Below are positions 13,743 to 21,903 of a DNA stretch of 22,797 nt, in pieces. How positions within the stretch are numbered: the first letter of the stretch is position 1; each line of letters opens with the position of its first letter. Location of the stretch: IMG/VR virus record IMGVR_UViG_3300024520_004462, positions 1 through 22,797 of that record; one strand, given 5' to 3'. The DNA comes from a virus. The position numbers and the translations under genes were made by a program. Under the pieces are notes generated by a model. It was not told where the DNA came from. It did not search any database and saw only the letters and a program-made list of their open reading frames with translations.

Positions 13743-16700
13743 ATGAACCCGCTGAACCGAAAAATCCCAGAGGGCACCAAGCCCGCGAGCGTAGCTGCCC
13801 TCGAGTCCGAGGTGGCGTCCCAGGCTGCGGGTAGCCCGGCGCCGTCCGAATTCGAAACGGCGCGTCCGAAAGTGCTCGGTCAGGGTGCGATGACCAAGGG
13901 TGGCGATTTTGTGAATTGGGACGCGCTTATGCCTACTATGCGGAAGGCGGATCCTAGCTCTTACGACCCTGCCGAGGCTCCTGACCCGCGCGCTGCGCTG
14001 GCAATGCCCACGAGCCCGCAGGCGATTGCGGCTGCTCTACAGGCCCAAGGGACGGATCTCACCGCTTGGGGGTTGGCGAAGTCCGGAGCGGCGCGGGTGG
14101 TTAAGCGCGTGAGCCCTTACGGGACTCGCGTAGTGAAAAACCCCCGAGCGGGTGGGATCCAAACGGCGCATGAGGAGGGGGCGCCTTCTCGCCATGGCGT
14201 GGTCAGCACTTCGGGTTTCATGAGTCGCCGGGATGCGGTCGCCGCCAACATGGTAGGCAAGCTCGAGGTGCCTGCGCGCCATCGCAGGCCGGCGGGCGGC
14301 GCTGCTCAGCATATCGAAGGGGCCGTGCGTAGTGTTCAGCGCCGGATGGGCTGGGGCAACACGGCCGGGCACGGGCTTCGCGTGCCCACTACTGAGCAGG
14401 GCCGCCGCCGGATGGACCCGGGATCGTTACCGAAGGAGCTCCCGAAGGAGCAGATGACTCCGGGGAAGCCGGCGGGTGGTTCGGGTAGGGAAGGCAGCAA
14501 GGAGAAAAAGGGAGGCCCGCGGAAGTCGTCGCCGACGACGATGACCGGCAAGATGCGCCGCAAGGTCATGCGCGCAGCGATGACGGGCAAGGTAGGCCCT
14601 GGCTCGCGTGGGACGCATGGACGGTCTGGCGTAGCTGGGCCGGGGGCTACGGGGCCCGGAGGGCACAACCAGCCCCCTATGACGAGGCACACGACCTCGA
14701 GCGGGCGCACCACCGACAAGGACATGGAGACCGGGGCCTCGATGAGCTATGGCGGCGGCCAGCCCTACTCCTCCCAGCGGCCCAGCAGGGGGTGGGGATC
14801 GGGCAGCGCGCAGATGACCGGCAAGATGGCCGAGACCGTTGGCCGCGCGAAGATGTATGCGAAGAAGGCGAAGGCTGAGCGGGAGGCTAGGCGCAGCACC
14901 AGGGGCGGCTACGCTTACGCCGGTGCCCCTTGGGCGATGGCGCGGAGCGCCGACGCTATCGATGGGCTCGAGGATCTCGTCAAGATGACGATGATGCCCG
15001 AGGAGAAGGCCGCGGCGCTGCTCTCGAAGGGAGGCCCGTACACCGGGCCGCGTGGGGGGAAGTGGGCCGACCCGCAGCACAAGATCCCGTGGTCTCCCGA
15101 GGGCTCGAAGGATGACAAGCGTGCCCACCACCGCACGCGGGCTATCCATCACCGCGCTCACGCGGACGAGATCGAAAAGCGCCTGTGGGACCGAGCGCAC
15201 GCTCGATCCCGCAAGGAAGCGCAAGCGGCATGGGACGCGAAGCACAAGGGTAAGGACCCCAAGGGCAGCAAGGGCTTTCTGGGGATGGGCAAGCATCCGC
15301 CGCGCCCCACCAGGGGCGAGCACTCCGCCGAGCTTCGTAAAAAGAAGTTCAAGGCCGACCGCAAGCTCCACGAAGCGCTCAAGCACCACCAGAAGATGGA
15401 AGCCGCGCACCACGAGGCGAAGGGCGGCCTCGCCGATACGCCGTGGGACGTGAGCTCCGGCAGGGTCTACCGCGTGCGGGACGTTCGGAAGGATCTCAAG
15501 AAGCTCTCGGATGCTGAGCTCAGCAAGGCCTCGCACGGCAACTCGCTCATGGGGAAGCAGGGCAGGGGAACCGTAGCGGGTCACATGAGCGCGAAGATGG
15601 CCGAGCGCCCGTATACGGGCGCTGGGAAGCGCACGGGCACGCCCGGCCACTACGAATATGAGTACGGCGGCAGCAAGGGTGGGCAGAAGGGGAAGCACGG
15701 CGAGACCGACATCCCCGAGTACAAGATCACCGTTCGCGGCAAGAGCCACGAGGAGATCGCCCAGAAGATCAAGAGCGGGATCGACAAGGCGGCCGACCTC
15801 TGCAAGACCGATCCCCCCGTCTGCGCCGGCAATCTGGGGATCGTGCGGACGTGGATGCCGCAGTTCAACGACGACCCGAAAAAGGGCGGCGACAAGAACG
15901 CGATCAAGAACTTCCTCGCCGAGTTCAAGGCGGAGGGGAAGGGCGTCAAGAGCCAGAAGGCCGACGGCAGCCCGTTCACGCGCCCGGTCGGCACGCTGAA
16001 AGCGACCCAGCGCGAGATCAAGACGGCCAAGAGCTACGGCATGGCCTCGGCTCAGAAGAAGTACGAAGAGAGCAAGGCGCGCGGCGACGGCGGGTTCTAC
16101 GATGCCGTGTTCGATGGGAAGAAGGTGCGGACCGACTGGCACCCTTCCAAGAACGCGATCGTGGTCTCCAAGGACGGCTACGTGCTCGACGGGCACCACC
16201 GCTACGCCGCCATGGTGATCGCGGATCCCGGGTTCCAAATGCCCGTGCATGAGGTGGACGCGACGATCGAGGAGATCCTCGACAAGACGCAGGAGTGGTT
16301 TGAGCAGGGCAAAGCGATCAAGAAGGCTGATTTTCAGGGGAAGCCCGTGAGCCCGAAGGATCAGGTCGGCAAGACGCCTCCGTGGTCGAAGGCGATGCGC
16401 GCGGCAGGCCTCGGTGGCAAAAAGAAGACGACCAAGAAGAGCATGGAGCACGACCAAATGATCAATCTACACAAGGGGGACATCCCCGAGCCGCCCCCGC
16501 TGCCCGGTCGTAGGAGCCGCGTGCCTCCGCCGCAGCGCCCGGCGCCCACGGGCCGCATGAGCGCGAAGATGAGCGCGAAGATGAAGAAGCGGCAGGCGTG
16601 GCGAGATTACGTGGGCGACTTCGTGGGCAAGTGTGGCGATGACGTGCCGCAGCCGAAGCGGCTCCGGCGCTCGATGGATGGCGCGCTCGAGATGGATCTC

Positions 16701-17384
16701 CGCAAGGGGGGGCTTTACTCGTTCAATGATAGCCACGCGAAGAACCGGAGTTCTCTCCCGGCGAAGCTCCTGCCGGAGTACCTGGCGGCGTTCGTCGAGG
16801 AGGCGTACGAGCACGAGCGGAAGGAGTGCGAGCACCGGAAGATCGCGCCGCTCGCTGATGAAGACCACGCGGAGTTCTGGGCAAAGCGTGTTCTGGGCGA
16901 GCTCGTGGTTTATATGCGGATGAACAAGGATTTGGCCCGTGCCGGAAAGGGTCAGACCGTCAAGACAATCGCTTCGGTCCTGCGCTCACGCGGGATCGTT
17001 AAGCCTTCGCACAAGACGACCACCCCGACGGATCGTGACAGCGCGGTGGCGATGAACGCGCGCATCGACGGGCAGAATGCCGAGGTGCTGGCGTTCTCCG
17101 AGGTCAAGCGCGGGCATTTCCGTGAGGAGCTCGAGAAGGCCGGCGCTTCTCTCGAGCTCTCCGGCTGGCGAGGTGTGCCGGAGATTGAGGTCATCGACGA
17201 CAAGGTGGATCCTTTCGCGGCGGGAGCCCGCACCGAGGCGGCTCGCGTCGGGCGCATGGGCGCGATGAGCAAGGGCTTCGTCGCGCGCGCGAGCGTGAAT
17301 CACGAGTGTGTGATCCACGGCTTCCGCGACCTCACGAAGAGCCAGAACCTCGCGAACCCTGACGGGCACTGCATTTGCGGGTAA
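13743..17384 (+). CDS. 1213-aa phage protein with ParB/sulfiredoxin-like domain
   Basis: ATG 13743 has AGGAAG at 13732-13737. The N-terminal 425 residues are low complexity, rich in Gly/Arg/Lys/Ser, with MTGKM repeats. A GPYTGPRGGKW block (428-450) and a His/Lys-rich helical part follow. Residues about 690-870 form a ParB/sulfiredoxin-superfamily domain: LKATQREI precedes IVVSKDGYVLDGHHRYAA (806-823), in which DGHHR is the signature, and MPVHEVDATIEEIL closes it. This superfamily includes ParB CTPase/nuclease folds and is known in phage polyvalent proteins; which activity applies here is unknown. A proline-rich linker (about 915-938), MSAKM repeats and a helical region come next. The C-terminus has a possible zinc site, CVIH (1189-1192) with HCIC (1209-1212). 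It lies 3 nt upstream of the portal gene. The domain is firm; the role, perhaps a virion-delivered protein, is inferred. Confidence 0.88.
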   Translation: MNPLNRKIPEGTKPASVAALESEVASQAAGSPAPSEFETARPKVLGQGAMTKGGDFVNWDALMPTMRKADPSSYDPAEAPDPRAALAMPTSPQAIAAALQAQGTDLTAWGLAKSGAARVVKRVSPYGTRVVKNPRAGGIQTAHEEGAPSRHGVVSTSGFMSRRDAVAANMVGKLEVPARHRRPAGGAAQHIEGAVRSVQRRMGWGNTAGHGLRVPTTEQGRRRMDPGSLPKELPKEQMTPGKPAGGSGREGSKEKKGGPRKSSPTTMTGKMRRKVMRAAMTGKVGPGSRGTHGRSGVAGPGATGPGGHNQPPMTRHTTSSGRTTDKDMETGASMSYGGGQPYSSQRPSRGWGSGSAQMTGKMAETVGRAKMYAKKAKAEREARRSTRGGYAYAGAPWAMARSADAIDGLEDLVKMTMMPEEKAAALLSKGGPYTGPRGGKWADPQHKIPWSPEGSKDDKRAHHRTRAIHHRAHADEIEKRLWDRAHARSRKEAQAAWDAKHKGKDPKGSKGFLGMGKHPPRPTRGEHSAELRKKKFKADRKLHEALKHHQKMEAAHHEAKGGLADTPWDVSSGRVYRVRDVRKDLKKLSDAELSKASHGNSLMGKQGRGTVAGHMSAKMAERPYTGAGKRTGTPGHYEYEYGGSKGGQKGKHGETDIPEYKITVRGKSHEEIAQKIKSGIDKAADLCKTDPPVCAGNLGIVRTWMPQFNDDPKKGGDKNAIKNFLAEFKAEGKGVKSQKADGSPFTRPVGTLKATQREIKTAKSYGMASAQKKYEESKARGDGGFYDAVFDGKKVRTDWHPSKNAIVVSKDGYVLDGHHRYAAMVIADPGFQMPVHEVDATIEEILDKTQEWFEQGKAIKKADFQGKPVSPKDQVGKTPPWSKAMRAAGLGGKKKTTKKSMEHDQMINLHKGDIPEPPPLPGRRSRVPPPQRPAPTGRMSAKMSAKMKKRQAWRDYVGDFVGKCGDDVPQPKRLRRSMDGALEMDLRKGGLYSFNDSHAKNRSSLPAKLLPEYLAAFVEEAYEHERKECEHRKIAPLADEDHAEFWAKRVLGELVVYMRMNKDLARAGKGQTVKTIASVLRSRGIVKPSHKTTTPTDRDSAVAMNARIDGQNAEVLAFSEVKRGHFREELEKAGASLELSGWRGVPEIEVIDDKVDPFAAGARTEAARVGRMGAMSKGFVARASVNHECVIHGFRDLTKSQNLANPDGHCICG
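14541..16583 (+). repeat. Dispersed MTGKM / MSAKM peptide repeats
   Basis: MTGK or MSAK motifs are encoded at 14541, 14580, 14814, 15585, 16557 and 16569 (residues 267, 280, 358, 615, 939 and 943 of the 1213-residue protein). Each lies at a junction between low-complexity and more structured parts. The last two are in tandem, with a further Met after them. Confidence 0.7.
15024..15092 (+). other. GPYTGPRGGKW...HKIPW module, 1213-aa protein copy
   Basis: Residues 428-450 read SKGGPYTGPRGGKW then ADPQHKIPW. It is nearly identical in protein to the copy at 21938-22006, which begins SKGGPYIGPRGGKY, but codons differ at many positions, so the copies are not a recent DNA duplication. Confidence 0.75.
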
Positions 17385-17387
17385 TTC

Positions 17388-19112
17388 GTGGGCATCGCTG
17401 AAGACATGGCGCGCGCGGCGCTCCGGGCCGCTGGGGATTGGGCCACGCAGTCGGATGACGACGTGTCCCAGCCCATGATGGCCGATGCGCTCAGCAAGGC
17501 AGGGCTCGCCGAGCCCACCGAGGAGAAGCCTCGGGCCCTCTTCCACGATCCTTACAGCGTCATGGACTGGGGCGGCTGGCGCCAGCGGCCCAGCGCGCTC
17601 ACCTACGACACGCTCCGCCAGATGACGGTAAGCAACACCGTCGTGGCCGCCATCGTCCAGCTGCGGATCGATCAGGTGGCGCAGTTCGCGCGCCCCCAGC
17701 AGGGCGACTACGACAAGGGCTTTCGAGTCATCAAACGAGACCGGCGCGACAAGCGTAAGAAGATGACGCAGGTCGAGCAGAAGAAGGCGGCCGAGCTCGA
17801 GCGGATGATCGAGACCACCGGCTATCTCCTGCCGGATGAGCGCACCTACGACCGCGACTCGTTCCGGAGCTTCCTCAAGAAGTCGATCCGCGATGTGATG
17901 ACCTACGATCAGATGTGTTTCGAGAAAATCCGCGACCGCAAAGGGCGGCCATCGCGATTCCTGGCCCTACCGGCAGAGACCATCCGTCCAGCCGTCGCGG
18001 ATGTCGAGCACATGGACCCCGCCGAGCGGCGCAATCGCGTGGCCTACGTCCAGGTGTACGAGGAGACCGTGATCGCCGAGTTCGGCCCGGATGATCTCGC
18101 GTGGTGCGTAAAGAACCCTCGGAGCGATCTGCGGGTCAACGGCTTCGGCTTTTCCCCGATCGAGCAGATCATCCGGCTCGTGACCGCGTGGCTCTACGGG
18201 TTCGAATACAATACGCGCTTTTTCACCCAGGGGAGCGCGGTCAAGGGGATCATCAACATCAAGGGGGCCATCCCGGACAGGCAGCTTAGAGCCTTCCGGC
18301 GTATGTGGTACTCGATGATCTCGGGGGTCTCCAACGCTTGGAAGACGCCGATCCTTAACTCTGAGGATATCCAATGGCATTCCCTCCATTCGACAAATCG
18401 TGAAATGGAATTCGGCGCCTGGATGGACTGGTTGACCAAGCTCACGTGCAGCGTCTTTGGGGTCGATCCGGTAGAGATCAATTTCATTTTTGGCGGCGGC
18501 GGTTCAGGTGGCGGTGGTGGGCCGATGTTCGACAAGCGGCCCAATAAGGCCGAGGTGACCGAGAGCAAGGACAAGGGGCTCACGCCTCTCGTGCAGCACA
18601 TTCAGGACCAGATGAACCACCACTTGATCTGGGAGCTCGACGAGGATTTTGAATTCGCGTTCACCGGGATCGATGCCCAGGGCGAGGGCAAGGCTCGCGA
18701 AGCCCGCAATGTCGAGGTCCGCGGATGGAAGACGGTTAATCAGATCCTCGCCGAGCAGGATCTCGATAAAATGCCTGGGGAGCTCGGAGACGTGATCCTC
18801 GACCCGACGTGGCTACAGTGGGCCAGTCAGAAGAGCGCCGAGGAACAGGAGGCCAACGCGCCCGAGGACCCCGCCGGCCCGCTCCCCGAGGACCCGGACG
18901 AGGACAAGCCCAGCGCAGCGGCGGAGCTTGGGCCGGGCGCCCCTGGTCCAGCCGTGTCGGAGCCGTTTGAGTACCAGGGCGAGGGTGAGCCGATGGAGGC
19001 GTCGTTCGATGCGACGCTGGCCCGGCTTGATGAGCTCCGGAAGGGCGAGCGCAGCTGGACGCTGGCCGGCAGTCAGCAGATCATCGAGTACAAGTCGGGA
19101 GACGAAGGCTGA
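17388..19112 (+). CDS. Phage portal protein
   Basis: The portal forms the dodecameric ring at the head vertex through which TerL pumps DNA. The 574-residue product starts at GTG 17388, three bases after the previous stop. Supporting segments, in order: the N-terminal VSNTVVAAIVQLRIDQVAQF helix (crown/wing side); FLALPAETIRPA and ERRNRVAYVQVYE strands; DLAWCVKNPRSD and GFSPIEQIIRLVTAWLYGFEYN, which match the portal core and stem pattern; LTKLTCSVFGVDPVEINFIF; and the later TESKDKGLTPLVQHIQ helix. A glycine linker GGGGSGGGGG occupies residues 369-378. The C-terminal 100 residues are acidic and proline-rich. The type resembles HK97/PBSX-like portals, although closest family cannot be fixed here. 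It overlaps the next gene (stop TGA shares its A with ATG 19112). Confidence 0.93.
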   Translation: MGIAEDMARAALRAAGDWATQSDDDVSQPMMADALSKAGLAEPTEEKPRALFHDPYSVMDWGGWRQRPSALTYDTLRQMTVSNTVVAAIVQLRIDQVAQFARPQQGDYDKGFRVIKRDRRDKRKKMTQVEQKKAAELERMIETTGYLLPDERTYDRDSFRSFLKKSIRDVMTYDQMCFEKIRDRKGRPSRFLALPAETIRPAVADVEHMDPAERRNRVAYVQVYEETVIAEFGPDDLAWCVKNPRSDLRVNGFGFSPIEQIIRLVTAWLYGFEYNTRFFTQGSAVKGIINIKGAIPDRQLRAFRRMWYSMISGVSNAWKTPILNSEDIQWHSLHSTNREMEFGAWMDWLTKLTCSVFGVDPVEINFIFGGGGSGGGGGPMFDKRPNKAEVTESKDKGLTPLVQHIQDQMNHHLIWELDEDFEFAFTGIDAQGEGKAREARNVEVRGWKTVNQILAEQDLDKMPGELGDVILDPTWLQWASQKSAEEQEANAPEDPAGPLPEDPDEDKPSAAAELGPGAPGPAVSEPFEYQGEGEPMEASFDATLARLDELRKGERSWTLAGSQQIIEYKSGDEG

Positions 19113-19888
19113 TGGGTATCCGAATCAAGAACGAACTTAGGATCCAGGCGGGTTTTGATAATTCCCTGGACGACTGTTTTTTCGATCGCTCGGTGTCCGA
19201 GCTCCTCGATACCCTCGACCACGGCAACGCCTCGATCATGCTGCTCGAGGCTGGCTCGACCGACGTCGCCGTACCTTTCGGCGACGTTGCGCAGGCGAGG
19301 ATCCTCTATATCGAGGCTGACGGCGAGTTTGAGGTGGAGCTCGGCGGCGGCGCGGCCACCGGCGCGGCCGTTACCGGTGTGGGCGGCTCGTTCCCCACTG
19401 GCTTCGCCGGCGGCGAGGCGATGAGTCTCGATATCGACAACCTGGGAGCGGTCGCGATCGTTTTCACGGTGTCGGCGAGCCTGGTGCAAGACGTGGCGAA
19501 CGAGATCAATGCCGCTTTTGCGCTCGCGGGGGTACTCTCGGGCGGGTTGCCGGTGGCTCCGGCGAGCGTGAGTGGCGGTGAGATTAGGATCACCTCTCCC
19601 ACCACAGGGCTCACGTCTGAGGTGGACGCCGTGTCCGCAGATGCGGCCGTGCTCACAGCACTCGGCATCTCAGTCAGCATCACCAACGGTGTGAACGCGA
19701 ATCCGGGCACGAGCGATCTCAACATCGATCGGCCCGCCGATCCCGCAGGTGCTAGCGCAGCGGCCGGCGTGACTGCGTTTTTCTACGCCACGGTCAATAC
19801 CGATCAGGTGCTTCTCACGAATCTAAGCCCGACGGTGGACATCAACGTCAAGGTGCTCATCGTTGGCGATCTCACCGCGAGCCCGTAG
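19112..19888 (+). CDS. Beta-rich virion protein with flagellin-like insertion, 258 aa
   Basis: ATG 19112 overlaps the portal stop (TGATG), with GAAGG just upstream. The outer parts (about 45-75 and 220-258) have short beta strands such as VAVPFGDVAQARILYIEADG and VLLTNLSPTVDINVKVLIVG, like small head, neck or decoration proteins. Between them, about residues 95-190, lies a module with the pattern SLDIDNLGAVAIVFTVSA, DVANEINAAF, GGEIRITSPTTG, VLTALGIS. This matches the ridge or hook-like insertion domain known from flagellar filament and hook-associated proteins and reused in phage virion proteins. It suggests a surface-exposed insertion on a structural core. Location between the portal and MuF genes supports a head or head-tail connector role. 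The family is not firmly recognised. Confidence 0.82.
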   Translation: MGIRIKNELRIQAGFDNSLDDCFFDRSVSELLDTLDHGNASIMLLEAGSTDVAVPFGDVAQARILYIEADGEFEVELGGGAATGAAVTGVGGSFPTGFAGGEAMSLDIDNLGAVAIVFTVSASLVQDVANEINAAFALAGVLSGGLPVAPASVSGGEIRITSPTTGLTSEVDAVSADAAVLTALGISVSITNGVNANPGTSDLNIDRPADPAGASAAAGVTAFFYATVNTDQVLLTNLSPTVDINVKVLIVGDLTASP

Positions 19889-19897
19889 GTATGCGGG

Positions 19898-21664
19898 ATG
19901 GGGACCACCCTACGCATTGAGGCGCCGAAGGATTGGACGCCTCTCGAGATCGCCCAGGCTGTCGTGGGGCCTGGACATCTCGTCAAGGCTGAGCGCGTCA
20001 AGGGCGTCGCGCGCACTTTTCAGGATTACCGCCCGATGCGGATGCTCGCGAAGGATCTCGAGCTCGCCTACAAGGCCCAGCTCGAGAAACTCGTGGCTGA
20101 GATCCGCGCCTACGTGGAGAAGCACATCGTTCTCGGGCCGCTCGGCAAGGCGGGACCATCGGGGCCTGCGCCCCCACCAGGGCCCGAGCACATCCACGAG
20201 CTCCGGGCGCTGGTCGAGCGCTATCACCAGGCGTTCATTGCTGGTGTGATCGGTCCCGACACGCTCCGGCCTGGCGATGTCCAGCGGCTCATCGACGCTG
20301 GCATTTTGCCGCAAGATCTCGCGTTCACCTTCCAGCCGGGCGCGCACGAGCTCCCCCCGCGCGCGATGCGAGCGATCGAGGACGCTTACCGCTACGGGCA
20401 CGTCCTGGCCTCGGCGCGGTCGCTGGATGAGAAGCGGCTCCGCGGGCGTATGACCTACAAGCAATTCGTCGAGGGCTGGGCGCCAAGCCATCCGCTCAGC
20501 GAGCGGGAAGAAGCGGCGATCACTTGGCTCCAGCACAGCGCTGCGGCGAGCATCACCGGGCTCGGCAATCGGATCGCTGCTGACTTTTCTACGATTGCGA
20601 TCGAGGCTGATGCCAACGTGCGCCGGCGCTACGCCGGGCTGATTGGCGAGACGCTCGAGGAGAACGTGGCTCGGCGCGATACGTGGCGCGAGGCCGTGAG
20701 CGAGCTCGGGCGGAAGACGGGGGACTATTCGCGGGACTTCGGGCGGATCGCGGCTACCGAGAAGATGAAGGCGATGCAGGAGGGGATCGCCACGGGCCTG
20801 ATCAGCCAGTACGGCGATCCCGACGATATCATGGTGGCGAAACAGCCCAACCCGGACGCCTGCCCGGACTGCATCCGGCTCCACCTGACGGGCGGCCCTG
20901 GGACGAATCCGCGGATCTTTAAGCTCTCCGATCTCGTGGAGAACGGCACCAACGTGGGCAGGCACCGCGATGACTGGCTAGCCGTGGTTGGGGCGACGCA
21001 CCCGTGGTGCGGCTGCGAGCTCATCCACGTGCCCGAGGGGATGGGATTCGACGACCAGGGTAACCTTGAGATCCTCGAGCTCACGCGGAGCGATTGGCTC
21101 GAGTGGGATCTGCGCAAGGCGCTCCCGAAGGAGCCGGCGAAGGCCGCCCACCTGACCTACGGCGAGTCCGTGCCCGAGCAGGGCGTCACCGTGCGCGTGG
21201 GCGACCCGCGCGTGCGGGCGGAGATCGACAAGGTGATCGCGCGCACCCCGCCCGAAATTTTCGACAAGCGGGTGGGGGTCACGCTCATCACAACCGAGAC
21301 CCCGCGCGTACAGAACCCGTTGGAGGAGCACGACTACGCCTATTGGACGAGCAACGAGATCAGGCTAATGCAGACGTTACCCGCGCACCGGATCAAGCGC
21401 GTGCTCCCGCACGAACTCGGGCACAGCCTGAACGTCTACTTGATGCACCAGATGGGGGGCGCCGGGAAGGTCCGGCAGTGGCATTCCGCGCTCTGGGCGA
21501 TCAGTGTGCGCGAGGGCTTCGTGAGCAAGTACGCCAAGAAGATGCCGATCGAAAACGCGGCCGAAGTGACGATGCACTACCTCTATCACCGCAAGCATTT
21601 GATGTTGCACTGGCCGCAGCAATTCGCGTTCGTACACAAGGCGTACCGAGGAATTTGGCGATGA
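19898..21664 (+). CDS. MuF-type head morphogenesis protein fused to zinc metallopeptidase
   Basis: The N-terminal two thirds is a phage Mu gpF/SPP1 gp7-type minor head protein. Typical signs are RIAATEKMKAMQEG (283-296), the cysteine pair CPDC (322-325), and HPWCGC (368-373). These proteins associate with the portal and few copies are packed in the head. The last 180 residues form a separate domain with HELGH (505-509), the HExxH zinc site of zincins. A plausible third ligand is in ENAAE (552-556). MuF domains joined to C-terminal toxin or enzyme domains are a known theme in temperate phages. The start at ATG 19898 has only a weak ribosome binding site. The next gene begins in an ATGA overlap, so the two are coupled. 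The peptidase target is unknown: it may act on host proteins after delivery or on prohead proteins. Confidence 0.9.
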   Translation: MGTTLRIEAPKDWTPLEIAQAVVGPGHLVKAERVKGVARTFQDYRPMRMLAKDLELAYKAQLEKLVAEIRAYVEKHIVLGPLGKAGPSGPAPPPGPEHIHELRALVERYHQAFIAGVIGPDTLRPGDVQRLIDAGILPQDLAFTFQPGAHELPPRAMRAIEDAYRYGHVLASARSLDEKRLRGRMTYKQFVEGWAPSHPLSEREEAAITWLQHSAAASITGLGNRIAADFSTIAIEADANVRRRYAGLIGETLEENVARRDTWREAVSELGRKTGDYSRDFGRIAATEKMKAMQEGIATGLISQYGDPDDIMVAKQPNPDACPDCIRLHLTGGPGTNPRIFKLSDLVENGTNVGRHRDDWLAVVGATHPWCGCELIHVPEGMGFDDQGNLEILELTRSDWLEWDLRKALPKEPAKAAHLTYGESVPEQGVTVRVGDPRVRAEIDKVIARTPPEIFDKRVGVTLITTETPRVQNPLEEHDYAYWTSNEIRLMQTLPAHRIKRVLPHELGHSLNVYLMHQMGGAGKVRQWHSALWAISVREGFVSKYAKKMPIENAAEVTMHYLYHRKHLMLHWPQQFAFVHKAYRGIWR

Positions 21665-21903
21665 GCCGCGCCGAGATCCTCGATCGCTTTCAGGCCAAGG
21701 CCGGGTGTATGCACACCCAGGTGGTAGCGTTCGCTGCCTGGCGCAGACTCAAGAAGCACTTGACTCGAGAGCAGCGCAACGCGCTCCTCCTCGCGTGGAG
21801 CCATCACGTAGACATCGGCGAGGGTCGCGGCGCACTCGATCACGAGTGCGCAGCGGTGCGGAAGAGCTGGGCGCAGCAGGAGGCGCGAGTCGGTGGCCCG
21901 TAA
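21661..21903 (+). CDS. Small protein of unknown function, 80 aa
   Basis: ATG 21661 overlaps the MuF-zincin stop as ATGA and has GAGGAA at 21648-21653. The 80 residues are mostly helical: AEILDRFQAKAG, a Trp/Arg-rich AAWRRLKKHLTREQRNALLLAW, then SHHVDIG and DHECAAVRKSWAQQ. Two cysteines and several histidines are present but no clear metal site. No family is recognised. A small gene coupled directly behind a MuF-toxin-like fusion is where an immunity or chaperone partner would be expected, but nothing in the sequence proves this. The next gene's GTG lies inside its 3' end. Confidence 0.7.
   Translation: MSRAEILDRFQAKAGCMHTQVVAFAAWRRLKKHLTREQRNALLLAWSHHVDIGEGRGALDHECAAVRKSWAQQEARVGGP

Noticed and set aside
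14427-16457. Long open frame on the minus strand opposite the ParB-like gene (676 codons)
   Set aside because: It is a mirror of the GC-rich third positions of the plus-strand gene, has Leu/Arg/His-rich composition without domains, and overlaps a gene with a firm domain.
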